DNA from: Thiocystis violascens DSM 198
GTDB lineage: Bacteria > Pseudomonadota > Gammaproteobacteria > Chromatiales > Chromatiaceae
Length of the DNA stretch: 64,000 nt
Assembly: GCF_000227745.2 (NCBI RefSeq)
Contig: NC_018012.1
Coordinates: 3,965,412-4,029,411 of the forward strand
Reading direction: 5' to 3'
Below, one piece after another: positions 50,792 through 60,629 of this stretch (the first letter of the stretch is position 1; each line of letters opens with the position of its first letter). The notes under the pieces are model-generated. The model worked only from the letters and a program-made list of their open reading frames with translations. It ran no database searches and had not been told where the DNA came from. A program made the position numbers and the translations under genes.

Positions 50792-53374
50792 TCATTGGCG
50801 TGACTCATTGTCGATCAACTCCAATTGTGTCCGCCAGTGTTTATCCAGTCGCAGTGTTCCCATGCGTCCACCCGTCTCGTCGACGTTGATATCCGCGATC
50901 AGTGCGACGTGCCCCTGCTCGATCAACGCGCGAATTTGTTCCTCGTCGAGCGTCAAATCGCCGATGGTCTTCCAGACCACGAAATCGCAGCCTTCGCGAT
51001 AGCGGTTGCAGCCGTAGCCGCGGCGGCCCTCGATGATGTGGCCCTGACCGCACTTGGGACAGAAAGGCGGTTGCTCGCGAATGCCGGGCGACCGGGCGGG
51101 CGCGTCCGGCTCCCGGGCCGCGTCTGGATCGGGCGAGGGCGGATCGGATACGGCTTGAAGAACTTCGTTCGGCGGTTCGCTCCTCTCGACGTTGAAATCC
51201 ATATTCACCTTGCCAGCCTCGTCGAGCCGTAGCGCGGCGCGAAAGGGTTTCCCCGCCTTGGATTGAAAGCCGTCGATGGGGTCGGTCTGGCCGCGTTCGA
51301 TGAGTTGCCGCACCTGGACCTCGGTCAGCGTCAGGCCCGCGACCGTCTTCCAGATGGTGAAACCGCAGCCGTCCCGATAGCGGCTGCAACCGAAGGCTTT
51401 GGCGGTCTCGGTGATCTCGCCTTGTTTGCAGATCGGGCAGGCGCCGAATCCGGTGGACTTGATGCCGCTGACGCTATGGCCGGTCTTTCCCGCCTTGCCG
51501 CCTTTGCGCGTCGGTTCGCCCGCGCGGGCGACGGCAACCTGCTCCGGGCTCAAGGCCGGGCCTTGGGCGATCTGTGGGATCATCTCGCGCACGAAGGTGA
51601 CGATGTCGCGATAAAACTCCGCCGCTGTTTGTTCGCCCTGTTCCACCTGTTTCAACCGCTGTTCCCAACCGGCCGTCAGTTCGGGGCTGCGCAGCGGCGC
51701 GGCGACCAGACCGGCTAGGGCCTGACCCTTGGCGGTCGCGCGAATCTGTTTGCGCTGGCGTTCCAGGTAACCGGTCCGGATGAGCTTTTCGATGGTCTCG
51801 GCGCGGGTGGCCGGGGTGCCGAGACCGGATGCCGCCATGGCCGAGGCGAGCGCGTCGTCCTCGATCGTGCGTCCGGCGTTTTTCATGGCGGCGAGCAGGC
51901 TTGAGTCGTCGTAGTGACGCGGCGGCTGGGTTTCCTTTTCGACGATCTCCAGGCGGTCGACATGGACGGTCTGGCCGGGTTCTAGAGGCGGCAGCGGACC
52001 CTCTGAATCGACCGCTTCGGGCGGGCGAGGGTCGGCTCCTGGCGCCTCGGGCGTTCTGGCGGGACGACGGCTCGGCTCGACCCGCTTCCAGCCCGGCTCC
52101 AGCACCACCGAACCTTGCGCCAGAAACAGCCCCTCGCCGATGGCAATCTCGACCCGCGTCTCTTCCACTCGCTGATCGGGCAGAAAGACGGCGACGAAGC
52201 GTGCGGCGACCAGATCGTAGACCTTGCGCAACGGGTCCGGCAGATTCGCGGGCGGCATCCGGTCGGTGGGCAGGATGGCGTGATGATCGGTCAGTTTGGT
52301 GCGGTCGACATAGGCTTTGCTCAAGCGATGCCCGGATTCCAGTCGCGCGAGCGCCTCGGGGGCGAGCGGATGATCTAGCGCGCGCAGAATGCCGGGCAAT
52401 TGCGGCAGCATATCCTCCGAAATGTGCCGGCTTTCGGTACGCGGATAGCTGATGAGCTTGTGGGTCTCGTAGAGCGCCTGGGCCTGTTCGAGCACCTGCG
52501 CGGCGGTGAAACCGAAACGGCGGTTGGCGTCGCGTTGCAGATTGGTCAGGTCGTAGAGCGGAGGAGGGCGGTTGTGGCGAACCTTCTTGTCCACCGTGCG
52601 CACGGTGCCGGTCTCGTAGGGACTGAGTTCGCGATGCAGACGCTCCGCCGTCTCCTTGTTGTCGATGCGGGTCGCGCCGTCGAGCAGATAACGCGCGTCG
52701 AAGCCCTCCGCCAGATGCGCGACCAGTTCGTAGAAATACGCCTTGGTGAAGCTGGCGATGGCCTGATCGCGCGCGACGATCATGGCCAGGGTCGGGGTCT
52801 GGACCCGGCCTATGGTACAGAGCACCCGGTTGTGCACGGTGTAGGCGCGGGTCAGATTCATGCCGACCAGCCAGTCGGCCTGGGCGCGGGCACGCGCGGC
52901 CTCGGCCAGGGGATCGAAGGCTTGACCCGGCTTGAGCGCGCGGAAACCCTCCCGAATCGCCTCGTCGGTCAGGCTGGAGACCCAGAGTCGGTCAAACGGC
53001 TTTTTGCAGCGGGCCTGTTCGTAGATCAGCCGGAAGATGTGTTCGCCCTCGCGTCCGGCGTCGGTCGCGCAGACCAGACGCTCGGTGTCGGGGGCGGCGA
53101 GCAGTGCCTTGATCAGCTTGAATTGCGGGGCGGTGCGCGGGTCGAGCTTGAGTTTCCAGCGCTCCGGAATCATCGGGAGTTGGTCTGCCGACCAGCGTTT
53201 GGCCCAGTCCTCGCCATACTCGTCCGGCTCGGCGAAATGGACCAGATGACCCAGCGCCCAGGTGACGCGATAACCGTTACCTTCCAGAAAGCCCTCGCCC
53301 CGGCGCGTGGCGCCGAGTACGCGCGCGATGTCGCGGGCAACGCTGGGTTTTTCGGCGAGGACGACAGTGGTCAT
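50792..53374 (-). CDS. topB: DNA topoisomerase III
   Basis: 860 residues. Toprim core: VVLAEKPSVARDIARVLGAT at the N-terminus and CATDAGREGEHIFRLIYE (about 102-119). The catalytic tyrosine is Y310 (HKLISYPRTESRHISEDM). Two C-terminal zinc-ribbon modules repeat, ACPICKQGEITETAKAFGCS and FCPKCGQGHIIEGRRGYGCN, each followed by a W-K-T-[VI] block. The enzyme decatenates replication intermediates. Such TopB proteins also occur on conjugative elements, but no other such genes are nearby. The 191 bases upstream of 50792 show nothing clear. Confidence 0.95.
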   Translation of the reverse strand: MTTVVLAEKPSVARDIARVLGATRRGEGFLEGNGYRVTWALGHLVHFAEPDEYGEDWAKRWSADQLPMIPERWKLKLDPRTAPQFKLIKALLAAPDTERLVCATDAGREGEHIFRLIYEQARCKKPFDRLWVSSLTDEAIREGFRALKPGQAFDPLAEAARARAQADWLVGMNLTRAYTVHNRVLCTIGRVQTPTLAMIVARDQAIASFTKAYFYELVAHLAEGFDARYLLDGATRIDNKETAERLHRELSPYETGTVRTVDKKVRHNRPPPLYDLTNLQRDANRRFGFTAAQVLEQAQALYETHKLISYPRTESRHISEDMLPQLPGILRALDHPLAPEALARLESGHRLSKAYVDRTKLTDHHAILPTDRMPPANLPDPLRKVYDLVAARFVAVFLPDQRVEETRVEIAIGEGLFLAQGSVVLEPGWKRVEPSRRPARTPEAPGADPRPPEAVDSEGPLPPLEPGQTVHVDRLEIVEKETQPPRHYDDSSLLAAMKNAGRTIEDDALASAMAASGLGTPATRAETIEKLIRTGYLERQRKQIRATAKGQALAGLVAAPLRSPELTAGWEQRLKQVEQGEQTAAEFYRDIVTFVREMIPQIAQGPALSPEQVAVARAGEPTRKGGKAGKTGHSVSGIKSTGFGACPICKQGEITETAKAFGCSRYRDGCGFTIWKTVAGLTLTEVQVRQLIERGQTDPIDGFQSKAGKPFRAALRLDEAGKVNMDFNVERSEPPNEVLQAVSDPPSPDPDAAREPDAPARSPGIREQPPFCPKCGQGHIIEGRRGYGCNRYREGCDFVVWKTIGDLTLDEEQIRALIEQGHVALIADINVDETGGRMGTLRLDKHWRTQLELIDNESRQ

Positions 53375-53380
53375 CGGGGA

Positions 53381-53704
53381 TCAATGCCGGCGGTCCGACG
53401 ACAGCAGGCTCAGGGCGCCGCCGGCTTTCAGCCGTTTGGCCGCCGCGTATTCTTCGTCGGTCATCTGGCTGCCGACGACATCGCGTAGCCGTGCGGCGTC
53501 CCGGTCGCCCTGATCGATCGCCAGCGACAGCCAGTAGTGCGCCTGCGCCAGATCGATCCTCACCCCGCGCCCTTCGGCGTGGATTAGACCCATGGCGTAT
53601 TGGGCGTCCACCTCGCCGCGCTCGGCCGCCGCGCGGATCGGACCGACCTTGGAGGGATCGTTGCGCAGGAGGATCAGGTCTTTGAGATAGCTGCTGTCAC
53701 TCAT
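53381..53704 (-). CDS. Sel1-repeat protein
   Basis: 107 residues. A Sel1-type repeat is visible: AAERGEVDAQYAMGLIHAEG and RGVRIDLAQAHYWLSLAIDQ, with a further partial repeat. Such short solenoids mediate protein contacts. It starts on the same strand as topB and ends 6 bases before it, so it likely forms an operon with topB. Confidence 0.8.
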   Translation of the reverse strand: MSDSSYLKDLILLRNDPSKVGPIRAAAERGEVDAQYAMGLIHAEGRGVRIDLAQAHYWLSLAIDQGDRDAARLRDVVGSQMTDEEYAAAKRLKAGGALSLLSSDRRH

Positions 53705-54069
53705 GTCGCCGTCCGGATTCAGGTGATGATGCGCTCGTGCTCAACGCTGGCGTGCGTTTCCCGAGGCCAAAACCCCGGCGCGCGCCGCCAGCGGTACGCG
53801 ATGCGTCTCTACTCTGCTACTTTATAATCGAAACGATGAGATAAATCTAAACGATGCAGCCAGTTTCCAGCCCTCAGCATCGGGGCGGGTTGTCCTGGCT
53901 TGGTCTCGCGTCGAAAACCAGCGATACGCCCCGCGACGGGGGCTGGGACGCCCGCCCGGATGCCGTGTTTGACGTGCGATTGCCGTGTCCCTTGGCAACC
54001 CGACATTGGCATTTGGAGATGACGGTTGAATTTCCTAATCCTTCGATTGCGATGAGGAGGAGACCGACG

Positions 54070-56337
54070 ATGTCCGCAACGATGACCAAACCGGCCGAAA
54101 CCCTGTCGCGCTGGTGGCTAATCTCACTGACGATCGTGGTGGTTTTCGGCTTCACTGTCCTGATCTTGATCTCGCTCAGCGCCTACCGGAATGCCCCACC
54201 GATTCCCACACAGGCGATCGATCCGACCGGAACGGTCGTCTTCACCGCCGAGGATATCAGCGCCGGCCAGCAGGTCTTTCTCAAGTATGGGCTGATGGAC
54301 AACGGGACGATCTGGGGCCACGGGGGCATGCTGGGGCCGGATTTTTCGGCTCAGACGCTGCATGGTCTCGCGTTGCATCATGCCGAGCGATTCGCGCGGA
54401 CCCGCTTCCAGGTTGCTTACGCGGATCTGCCCGAGCCCGAGCGGGCCAGTGTCGATGCCCTGGTGGCCGCCGAGTTCAAGGCCAACGGCTATGACCCGGC
54501 CAGCGGGATCCTGACCCTGCCGACCGACAGCCAGGCGGCCTTCGCCGCTCAGATCGCCGACTGGACCGCCTATTTCACGGATCCCGCCCTCAATGGCGGT
54601 CTCGCCCGCGACGCGATCAGCGATCCCGGCGAACTGCGCCAACTCACCGCCTTTTTCAGTTGGACCGCCTGGGCGGCAGCGGCTCAACGGCCCGACGCAG
54701 CGCACTCGTACACCAATAATTTCCCTTACGATCCGCTGGTCGGCAATCGCCCGACGGGCGGCGCGGTGTTGTGGAGCGCCATCAGCGTCGTGTTTCTGCT
54801 TGCCGGCACGGCGATCGTGCTGCTCGCCTTCGGCAAGTTCGACTATCTCGGCTGGCACGGGGGCGACGCAAGTCCGGCCGTCCGGAGCGTCGCGCTGGGT
54901 GAGGCCAGCCTCACGCCAGCGCAGGCGGCGACGCTCCAGTTCATGGTCGTCGCCGGTCTGCTCTTCCTCGCTCAGACTCTGATCGGCGGCGGGGTTGCGC
55001 ACTATCGGGCCGATCCGGAGAGTTTCTACGGGCTCGATCTCTCGACGCTTCTGCCGAGCAATCTGTTGCGGACCTGGCACCTGCAACTGGCGATCTTCTG
55101 GGTCGCCACCGCCTACGTGGGCGGCGCGCTCTTCGTCGCCGCCGCGCTCAGCGGCGGCGATCCGAAGGGTCAGCGTCCGCTGATCATGGCGCTCTTCTGG
55201 GCGCTCGTCGCGGTGGTCGTCGGCAGTCTGCTCGGTCAGTGGCTGGGCATCAATGACCTGCTGGGCGGGCTCTGGTACTGGCTGGGTCATCAAGGCTGGG
55301 AGTATCTGGAGATCGGCCGTTTCTGGCAGATCCTGCTGGCGGCGGGACTGGTCTTCTGGGTCTGGCTGCTGCTGCGCGCCACGCAGCCCGCGCGGGCCAA
55401 TCCCGAACTGCGCCCCTTCATCAACTTCTTCCTGATCGCCGCCTTTGCGATTCCCTTTTTCTATCTCCCGGCCTTCTTTTTCGGCAGCACCACGCACTTC
55501 TCCGTGGTCGACGTGTGGCGTTTCTGGCTGATCCATCTCTGGGTCGAGGGCTTCTTCGAGTTTTTCGTGACCGTGATCGTCGCGGTCATCCTCTATCAAC
55601 TCGGACTGGTGCGACGTCTCACGGCGATCCGGGTCATCTATCTCGATGCCATCCTCTACTTCGGCGGCGGTCTGATCGGCACCGCCCACCACTGGTATTT
55701 CACCGGCCAGACCGAACTCACCATGGCGCTCGGCGCGACCTTCTCCGCGCTTGAGGTCGTGCCGCTGACGCTGCTCACTCTGGATGCCTGGGACTTCTAC
55801 CGCGTGACTCGCGGCGACAGCCCGGTCTACCGGCACCGCCTCACGTTCTTTTTCCTGATGGCGGTCGGCTTCTGGAACTTCACCGGCGCGGGCATCTTCG
55901 GCTTCCTCATCAACATGCCGATCGTGAGTTACTTCGAGGTGGGCACCATCCTCACCATCAATCACGGACATGCCGCCTTCGTCGGCGTTTTCGGCATGCT
56001 GGCGGTCGGTCTCATGGCCTATGTCCTGCGCGAGGTCACCAGCGATAAAGCCTGGCCGCTGATCGGAAAATGTCTGTCGATCGGTTTCTGGGGGCTGAAT
56101 ATCGGTCTCGCCCTGATGATCCTGCTCAGCCTCTTCCCCGGCGGCGTCTTGCAACTGTGGGACGTGCTCCAGAATGGCTACTGGCACGCCCGTTCGTTGA
56201 ACTACACCGCCACCGAGCTTGCCCGCTTCGTCGAGTGGATGCGCATCTGGGGCGATCTGGTCTTCATCCTGTTCGGCGTGCTCCCGCTTGTCATCGGGCT
56301 GCTGGCCGCCTACCGCGATCAGTTGCGCCAGCGGTGA
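54070..56337 (+). CDS. norZ: Quinol-dependent nitric oxide reductase
   Basis: 755 residues, the fused single-subunit qNOR form. It has an N-terminal membrane anchor (SLTIVVVFGFTVLILISLSA), a periplasmic insert (about 40-220), then 12 or so membrane helices with the heme-copper oxidase fold: LRTWHLQLAIFWVATAYVGG, RFWLIHLWVEGFFEFFVTVI, GTAHHWYFTGQTE and LTINHGHAAFVGVFGML give the heme and FeB histidines. It reduces NO to N2O with quinol, probably for detoxification. ATG 54070 has GGAGG upstream; the longer frame lacks one. The stretch 53705-54069 is gene-free: a TATAAT box (53823-53828) and a half-repeat of family A. Confidence 0.95.
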   Translation: MSATMTKPAETLSRWWLISLTIVVVFGFTVLILISLSAYRNAPPIPTQAIDPTGTVVFTAEDISAGQQVFLKYGLMDNGTIWGHGGMLGPDFSAQTLHGLALHHAERFARTRFQVAYADLPEPERASVDALVAAEFKANGYDPASGILTLPTDSQAAFAAQIADWTAYFTDPALNGGLARDAISDPGELRQLTAFFSWTAWAAAAQRPDAAHSYTNNFPYDPLVGNRPTGGAVLWSAISVVFLLAGTAIVLLAFGKFDYLGWHGGDASPAVRSVALGEASLTPAQAATLQFMVVAGLLFLAQTLIGGGVAHYRADPESFYGLDLSTLLPSNLLRTWHLQLAIFWVATAYVGGALFVAAALSGGDPKGQRPLIMALFWALVAVVVGSLLGQWLGINDLLGGLWYWLGHQGWEYLEIGRFWQILLAAGLVFWVWLLLRATQPARANPELRPFINFFLIAAFAIPFFYLPAFFFGSTTHFSVVDVWRFWLIHLWVEGFFEFFVTVIVAVILYQLGLVRRLTAIRVIYLDAILYFGGGLIGTAHHWYFTGQTELTMALGATFSALEVVPLTLLTLDAWDFYRVTRGDSPVYRHRLTFFFLMAVGFWNFTGAGIFGFLINMPIVSYFEVGTILTINHGHAAFVGVFGMLAVGLMAYVLREVTSDKAWPLIGKCLSIGFWGLNIGLALMILLSLFPGGVLQLWDVLQNGYWHARSLNYTATELARFVEWMRIWGDLVFILFGVLPLVIGLLAAYRDQLRQR

Positions 56338-56467
56338 TCCTGGCGTTCGCAAGCGATGGCAGGGCATGAAATGTGTCGCTGCCATCCTGCGACTTTGCTC
56401 AGGGCGATCCGCTTACGGCTGGCCGGGGACGTTTTTCGTTGGGCGCGAATCGGCGGACTTGGCGCGT

Positions 56468-56559
56468 GAAGCCGTTCATGGTTCGAGGACCTCACCACGA
56501 ACGGCTTCAGGGGCACCACGAACGGTTTCAAGGACATCACGAACGGCTTCAGGGACGCC
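56468..56559. repeat. Family D repeat, extended copy
   Basis: GAAGCCGTTCATGGTTCGAG then GACCTCACCACGAACGGCTT, followed by two more half-units (CACCACGAACGGTTTCAAGG and CATCACGAACGGCTTCAGGG) about 25 bases apart. It lies in the gene-free stretch 56338-56679, where nothing else is recognisable. Confidence 0.65.
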
Positions 56560-56679
56560 ACTGCTCATACAGTGACGTTCAAACCGAGAATTGGTGAGTG
56601 CCCACGCTAACTCCCACATCGCCGCGAGCATGCTGATACCATCGCGGGCTGACGAATCCGACTGCCAGCGAGGCCCCTG

Positions 56680-57906
56680 ATGTCCCTGATCCAACCCTTT
56701 GCCGGTCTGCGTCCGGCCCCCGGTCGCGCGGCCGAGGTTGCCGCGCCGCCCTATGATGTGATGAATGCCGCCGAGGCCCGGCGGATGGTCGAGGGGCGGC
56801 CCTGGAGCTTTCTGCATATCTCGCGCCCCGAGGTCGATCTTCCAGAGGGGACTGACCCTTATGCCCCGGCGGTCTATGCCAGGGCGCGCGAGAATCTGGA
56901 GCGGATGCTCGCCGAGGGGCTGCTGCTCCGCGATCCGGCGCCGCGCTATTACGTCTATCGGCTGACCATGGGCGCGCATCGGCAGATCGGGCTGGTGGCG
57001 AGCGCCTCGGTGGCGGCCTATGACGCGGAGCGGATCAAGAAGCATGAGTTTACCCGCCCGGTGAAGGAGGACGACCGGGTGCGTCAGATCGAGGCGCTGA
57101 ATGCCCAGACCGGGCCGGTGTTTCTGGTCTATCGCGCCACGCCGGCGATCGATGACCTGCTGACCGAGGTCGGCGCCACGCCCGCCGAGGTCGATCTGAC
57201 CGCCGCCGATGGCGTGCGTCATGAACTCTGGACGCTTGCCGATACCGCGCGCATCGCGCATCTGACCGCCGCTTTCGAGGCGCTGGACGCGCTCTATATC
57301 GCCGACGGTCATCATCGCGCCGCCGCCGCCTCGCGGGTCGCGGCCGCCCGGAGGGCAAGCGGCACGGCGTCCGGCGACGGTTTTCTCTCCGTGATCTTCC
57401 CGCACGATCAGATGCAAATCCTGGACTACAACCGCGTCGTCCGGGATCTGCACGGACTGGATGTCGATGCCTTCATGAATCGTCTGTCGGTGGCGTTCGC
57501 GATCGAAGGCAGCCCGGTTCCGGTCAGACCGGAGAAACCGGCCGAATTCGGGATGTATCTGGCCGGACACTGGTATCGGTTGACCCTGGATCCCGGCCGC
57601 ATCCCCCACGACGATCCGGTCGCGCGGCTCGATGTCAGTCTGCTGCAGGACAACCTGATCGGCCCCATCCTGGGCATCAAGGATCCCCGCCGCGACGAGC
57701 GGATCGACTTCGTCGGCGGCATTCGCGGTCTGGAGGGTCTGGTCAAACGGGTGGATGCGGGCGAGATGGCGGTGGCCTTCTCCCTGTATCCGACCGGGAT
57801 GCGGGATCTGATGGCCGTGGCCGATGCCGGCGAGGTGATGCCGCCCAAGTCGACCTGGTTCGAGCCGAAACTGGCGGATGGTCTGGTGAGTCACATTTTA
57901 GACTGA
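56680..57906 (+). CDS. DUF1015 family protein
   Basis: 408 residues. Family marks: SLIQPFAGLRPAPGRAAEVA, then APPYDVMNAAEARR, GLVASASVAAYDAERIKKHE and FTRPVKEDDRVRQIEALN, and ALYIADGHHRAAAASRVAA. DUF1015 proteins are widespread, soluble and of uncertain function, often encoded near serine-biosynthesis genes; a kinase role has been proposed for some relatives. Here the next gene is relA, 91 bases on. Confidence 0.88.
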   Translation: MSLIQPFAGLRPAPGRAAEVAAPPYDVMNAAEARRMVEGRPWSFLHISRPEVDLPEGTDPYAPAVYARARENLERMLAEGLLLRDPAPRYYVYRLTMGAHRQIGLVASASVAAYDAERIKKHEFTRPVKEDDRVRQIEALNAQTGPVFLVYRATPAIDDLLTEVGATPAEVDLTAADGVRHELWTLADTARIAHLTAAFEALDALYIADGHHRAAAASRVAAARRASGTASGDGFLSVIFPHDQMQILDYNRVVRDLHGLDVDAFMNRLSVAFAIEGSPVPVRPEKPAEFGMYLAGHWYRLTLDPGRIPHDDPVARLDVSLLQDNLIGPILGIKDPRRDERIDFVGGIRGLEGLVKRVDAGEMAVAFSLYPTGMRDLMAVADAGEVMPPKSTWFEPKLADGLVSHILD

Positions 57907-57997
57907 CGTTCGCCGCCGCCAGCGCTCGGCCGCCCGCCATCCGTCGATGGCGACGCTCCGCTGGCGGCCGATGGCTGGCCGCTGGAGGCTTTATCTT

Positions 57998-60235
57998 ATG
58001 GTTAAATCCACCTACAACCTTCCCGAGCAGGACAGCAGCGACGAGTCCGCCATCCGTCACTGGCTCGACAGCCTCGCTACGCATTATCCGGCGCAGGAGC
58101 GAAAGCTGGTCGCTGGGGCTTGCGCGGCGCTGACCCGCTGTCGCGGCGACCGCCAGATCGAGACCGGCGAGACGCATGTGCGCCATGTGCTGTCCACCGC
58201 CGATATTCTGGTGCGGTTGCGGATGGACTACGAGACCCTGATCGCGGCCTTGCTCAATGGCTGTCTGGATCAGAGCGACATGACCGAGGTCCAGCTTGAG
58301 GAGCGCTTCGGTCCCGGGATCGCGCGCATGGTCGGCGATCTGGCCCGCATCGGACAGATCGCGAACGTAGACGCCATCATCGCCGCGAAGGACCAGTTGG
58401 AGCACGAGGAGAACCTGCGCCGGCTGCTGCTTGGGATCGCCGAGGATGTGCGGGTGGTGCTGGTGGTGCTCGCCGAGCGGGTGCATCTGATGCGCGCCAT
58501 CAAGGATCTCGAACCGGAGCGGCGGACGAAGATTGCTCGCGATACGCAGCGCGTCTATGCGCCGCTCGCCAACCGGCTGGGCATCTGGCAGGTCAAGTGG
58601 GAGCTGGAGGATCTGAGTCTCCGCTATCTGCAACCCGACGAGTACAAGCGGATTGCCAGTCTTTTGGCCGAGCGGCGCGAGGAGCGCGAGCAATACATCG
58701 TCGCCGTCATGACGACCCTGAGCGAGAAATTCCGGGAAGCCGGCATCGCGGCCGAGATCACCGGCCGGCCCAAGCACATCTATAGCATCTGGAAAAAGAT
58801 GCGGCGCAAGGCGGTGGATATCGAGGAGATCTTCGATCTGCGCGCGGTGCGCATCCTGGTGAAGACGGTCGCGGACTGCTACGCCGCGCTGGGTCTGGTC
58901 CACGGACTCTGGAAGCATATCCCAAAGGAGTTCGACGATTACATCGCCACCCCCAAGGGCAATCTCTATCAGTCGCTGCACACGGCGGTCGTGGGTCCGG
59001 GAGATAAGCCGCTGGAGGTGCAGATCCGTACCCATGAGATGCACCGTCACGCCGAGTTCGGGGTGGCCGCGCACTGGGCCTATAAGGAGGCCAAGGGCCA
59101 TGACGCAGCGTTCCAACGGCGCGTGGTCTGGATGCGCAACTGGCTGGAACTGAAGAACGAAGGCGATGCCGCCAGCGGCTTTCTGGAGCGCTTCAAGTCC
59201 GCGTTCGAGCCGGTGCACATCTATGTGCTCACGCCCCAATCCAAGGTGGTCGAACTGCCCAAGGGGGCGACGCCGCTGGATTTCGCCTATGCCATCCATT
59301 CCGAGATCGGCAACCGCTGTCGGGGGGCGCGGGTCAACGATCGGATCGTGCCGCTGAACTACACGCTCAGCAGCGGTGAGAAGGTCGAGATCCTGACTCA
59401 GAAGAACGCCGCCCCCAGTCGCGACTGGTTGAGTCCGCATCAGGGCTATCTGACCACGGCCCGCGCGCGCAATCGGGTACGTCAGTGGTTCAAGCAGCAG
59501 CATTTCGATCAGCATCTGCAGGAGGGCCGCGTGGCCCTCGACCGCGAGCTGGCGCGGCTGGGCGTGCTCGAAAAGCCGCATCTGGACGAACTCGCGCTTA
59601 AATTCAACTACAAGCGCGGCGACGATCTACTGGCGGCCATCGGCAGCGGGGATCTCGCGGTCGGGCAGGTCGCGCGCCAGGTGGGCGAGCCCAGGGCCGA
59701 GGAGCCGCGGGAAACGGAATCGCGAATTCGCGTCTTCCAAAAGCAGAAAAAGGCGAGCCCTCCGGCCTCGTCCAGAGCTGGTTCGGGGGATGTGGTGGTC
59801 GAGGGCGTCGACGATCTCATGACCCAGATGGCGCAATGCTGCAAACCCGTTCCCGATGACGACATCGTCGGATTTGTCACCCGCGGGCGGGGAGTCACCA
59901 TCCATCGCCGGGACTGCGGCAACCTGAAACACCTGTCCCCGAGCGAGGCCGAGCGTCTGATCGGCGTGCGTTGGGCGGATCGGCCGACCCAGACCATCTA
60001 TCCCGTCGACCTGCTGGTGATCGCAGCCGACCGCAAGGGGTTGCTGCGGGATGTCTCCTCGGTGTTCTCCGATGAAGACGTGGACGTGATCGGCGTCAAC
60101 ACCCATTCGGAAAAAAGCACCGACTCCGCGAGCATGCGCTTCACGATCGAGATCCGGAACATGGATCAATTGGAGCGGCTGCGGGGCAAACTCCGGCAGA
60201 TCCCCGAAGTGCTGGAGGTGCGGCGGGCGTATTGA
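57998..60235 (+). CDS. relA: RelA-type (p)ppGpp synthetase
   Basis: 745 residues. The HD domain region (about 50-170) is degenerate: where hydrolases have HD it reads LIAALLNGCLDQSDMTE, so hydrolysis is unlikely. The synthetase region is intact (EITGRPKHIYSIWKKMRRKA, then EIFDLRAVRILVKT and KGNLYQSLHTAVVGPG), followed by TGS (VYVLTPQ-type start at IYVLTPQSKVVELPKGAT), a zinc-finger-like domain (MAQCCKPVPDDDIVGFVTRG) and a C-terminal ACT. It makes ppGpp from ATP and GDP/GTP on starved ribosomes. ATG 57998 follows GGAGG. Confidence 0.94.
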   Translation: MVKSTYNLPEQDSSDESAIRHWLDSLATHYPAQERKLVAGACAALTRCRGDRQIETGETHVRHVLSTADILVRLRMDYETLIAALLNGCLDQSDMTEVQLEERFGPGIARMVGDLARIGQIANVDAIIAAKDQLEHEENLRRLLLGIAEDVRVVLVVLAERVHLMRAIKDLEPERRTKIARDTQRVYAPLANRLGIWQVKWELEDLSLRYLQPDEYKRIASLLAERREEREQYIVAVMTTLSEKFREAGIAAEITGRPKHIYSIWKKMRRKAVDIEEIFDLRAVRILVKTVADCYAALGLVHGLWKHIPKEFDDYIATPKGNLYQSLHTAVVGPGDKPLEVQIRTHEMHRHAEFGVAAHWAYKEAKGHDAAFQRRVVWMRNWLELKNEGDAASGFLERFKSAFEPVHIYVLTPQSKVVELPKGATPLDFAYAIHSEIGNRCRGARVNDRIVPLNYTLSSGEKVEILTQKNAAPSRDWLSPHQGYLTTARARNRVRQWFKQQHFDQHLQEGRVALDRELARLGVLEKPHLDELALKFNYKRGDDLLAAIGSGDLAVGQVARQVGEPRAEEPRETESRIRVFQKQKKASPPASSRAGSGDVVVEGVDDLMTQMAQCCKPVPDDDIVGFVTRGRGVTIHRRDCGNLKHLSPSEAERLIGVRWADRPTQTIYPVDLLVIAADRKGLLRDVSSVFSDEDVDVIGVNTHSEKSTDSASMRFTIEIRNMDQLERLRGKLRQIPEVLEVRRAY

Positions 60236-60285
60236 GGGGGGCTTTGGGTGATTTCCTGAAAACAATCGACCCACCCGGAAACCGC

Positions 60286-60621
60286 CTAATGCGCCCGGTC
60301 GTCCAGATTGATCGGACACAGCACCTCGCGCATGATGCCAATTAATTCAAGTAACTGGCTGTTGCGAATCCGGTAATAGATGCGGTTGGCCTCTTTACGG
60401 GCGACGACGATGTTCTTGTTGCGCAACTGTTCGAGATGCTGCGAGATATTGCTTTGAGAGGTGCCGGTGCGCTCGACGATCTCGCCGACGGAGAGTTCGT
60501 TTTCCCCCAGCGAACAGAGAATCTTCCAGCGTAGCGGGTGCGCCATGGCCTTCAGGGCGTTGGCGGTCAGAGTGGTATGTTCGTCCTCGGACGAATCGGG
60601 GGTCATAGGTTCGATCATCAT
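60286..60621 (-). CDS. ArsR-family winged-helix regulator
   Basis: 111 residues. ALKAMAHPLRWKILCSLGEN, LSVGEIVERTGTSQSNISQH and LEQLRNKNIVVARKEANRIY form the ArsR winged helix. The metal motif ELCVCDL is absent; a single Cys lies near the C-terminus (REVLCPINLDD), so sensing may be redox or through a partner. It lies 8 bases downstream of a response-regulator gene and is probably the last gene of that operon. Confidence 0.88.
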   Translation of the reverse strand: MMIEPMTPDSSEDEHTTLTANALKAMAHPLRWKILCSLGENELSVGEIVERTGTSQSNISQHLEQLRNKNIVVARKEANRIYYRIRNSQLLELIGIMREVLCPINLDDRAH

Positions 60622-60629
60622 CCATCCTC

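Noticed and set aside
54124..56385. 753-codon leftward frame opposite the nitric oxide reductase gene
   Set aside because: Antisense shadow rich in charged residues; the plus strand encodes a clear heme-copper oxidase fold.
57743..59581. 612-codon leftward frame opposite relA
   Set aside because: Antisense shadow of relA; no motif of its own.
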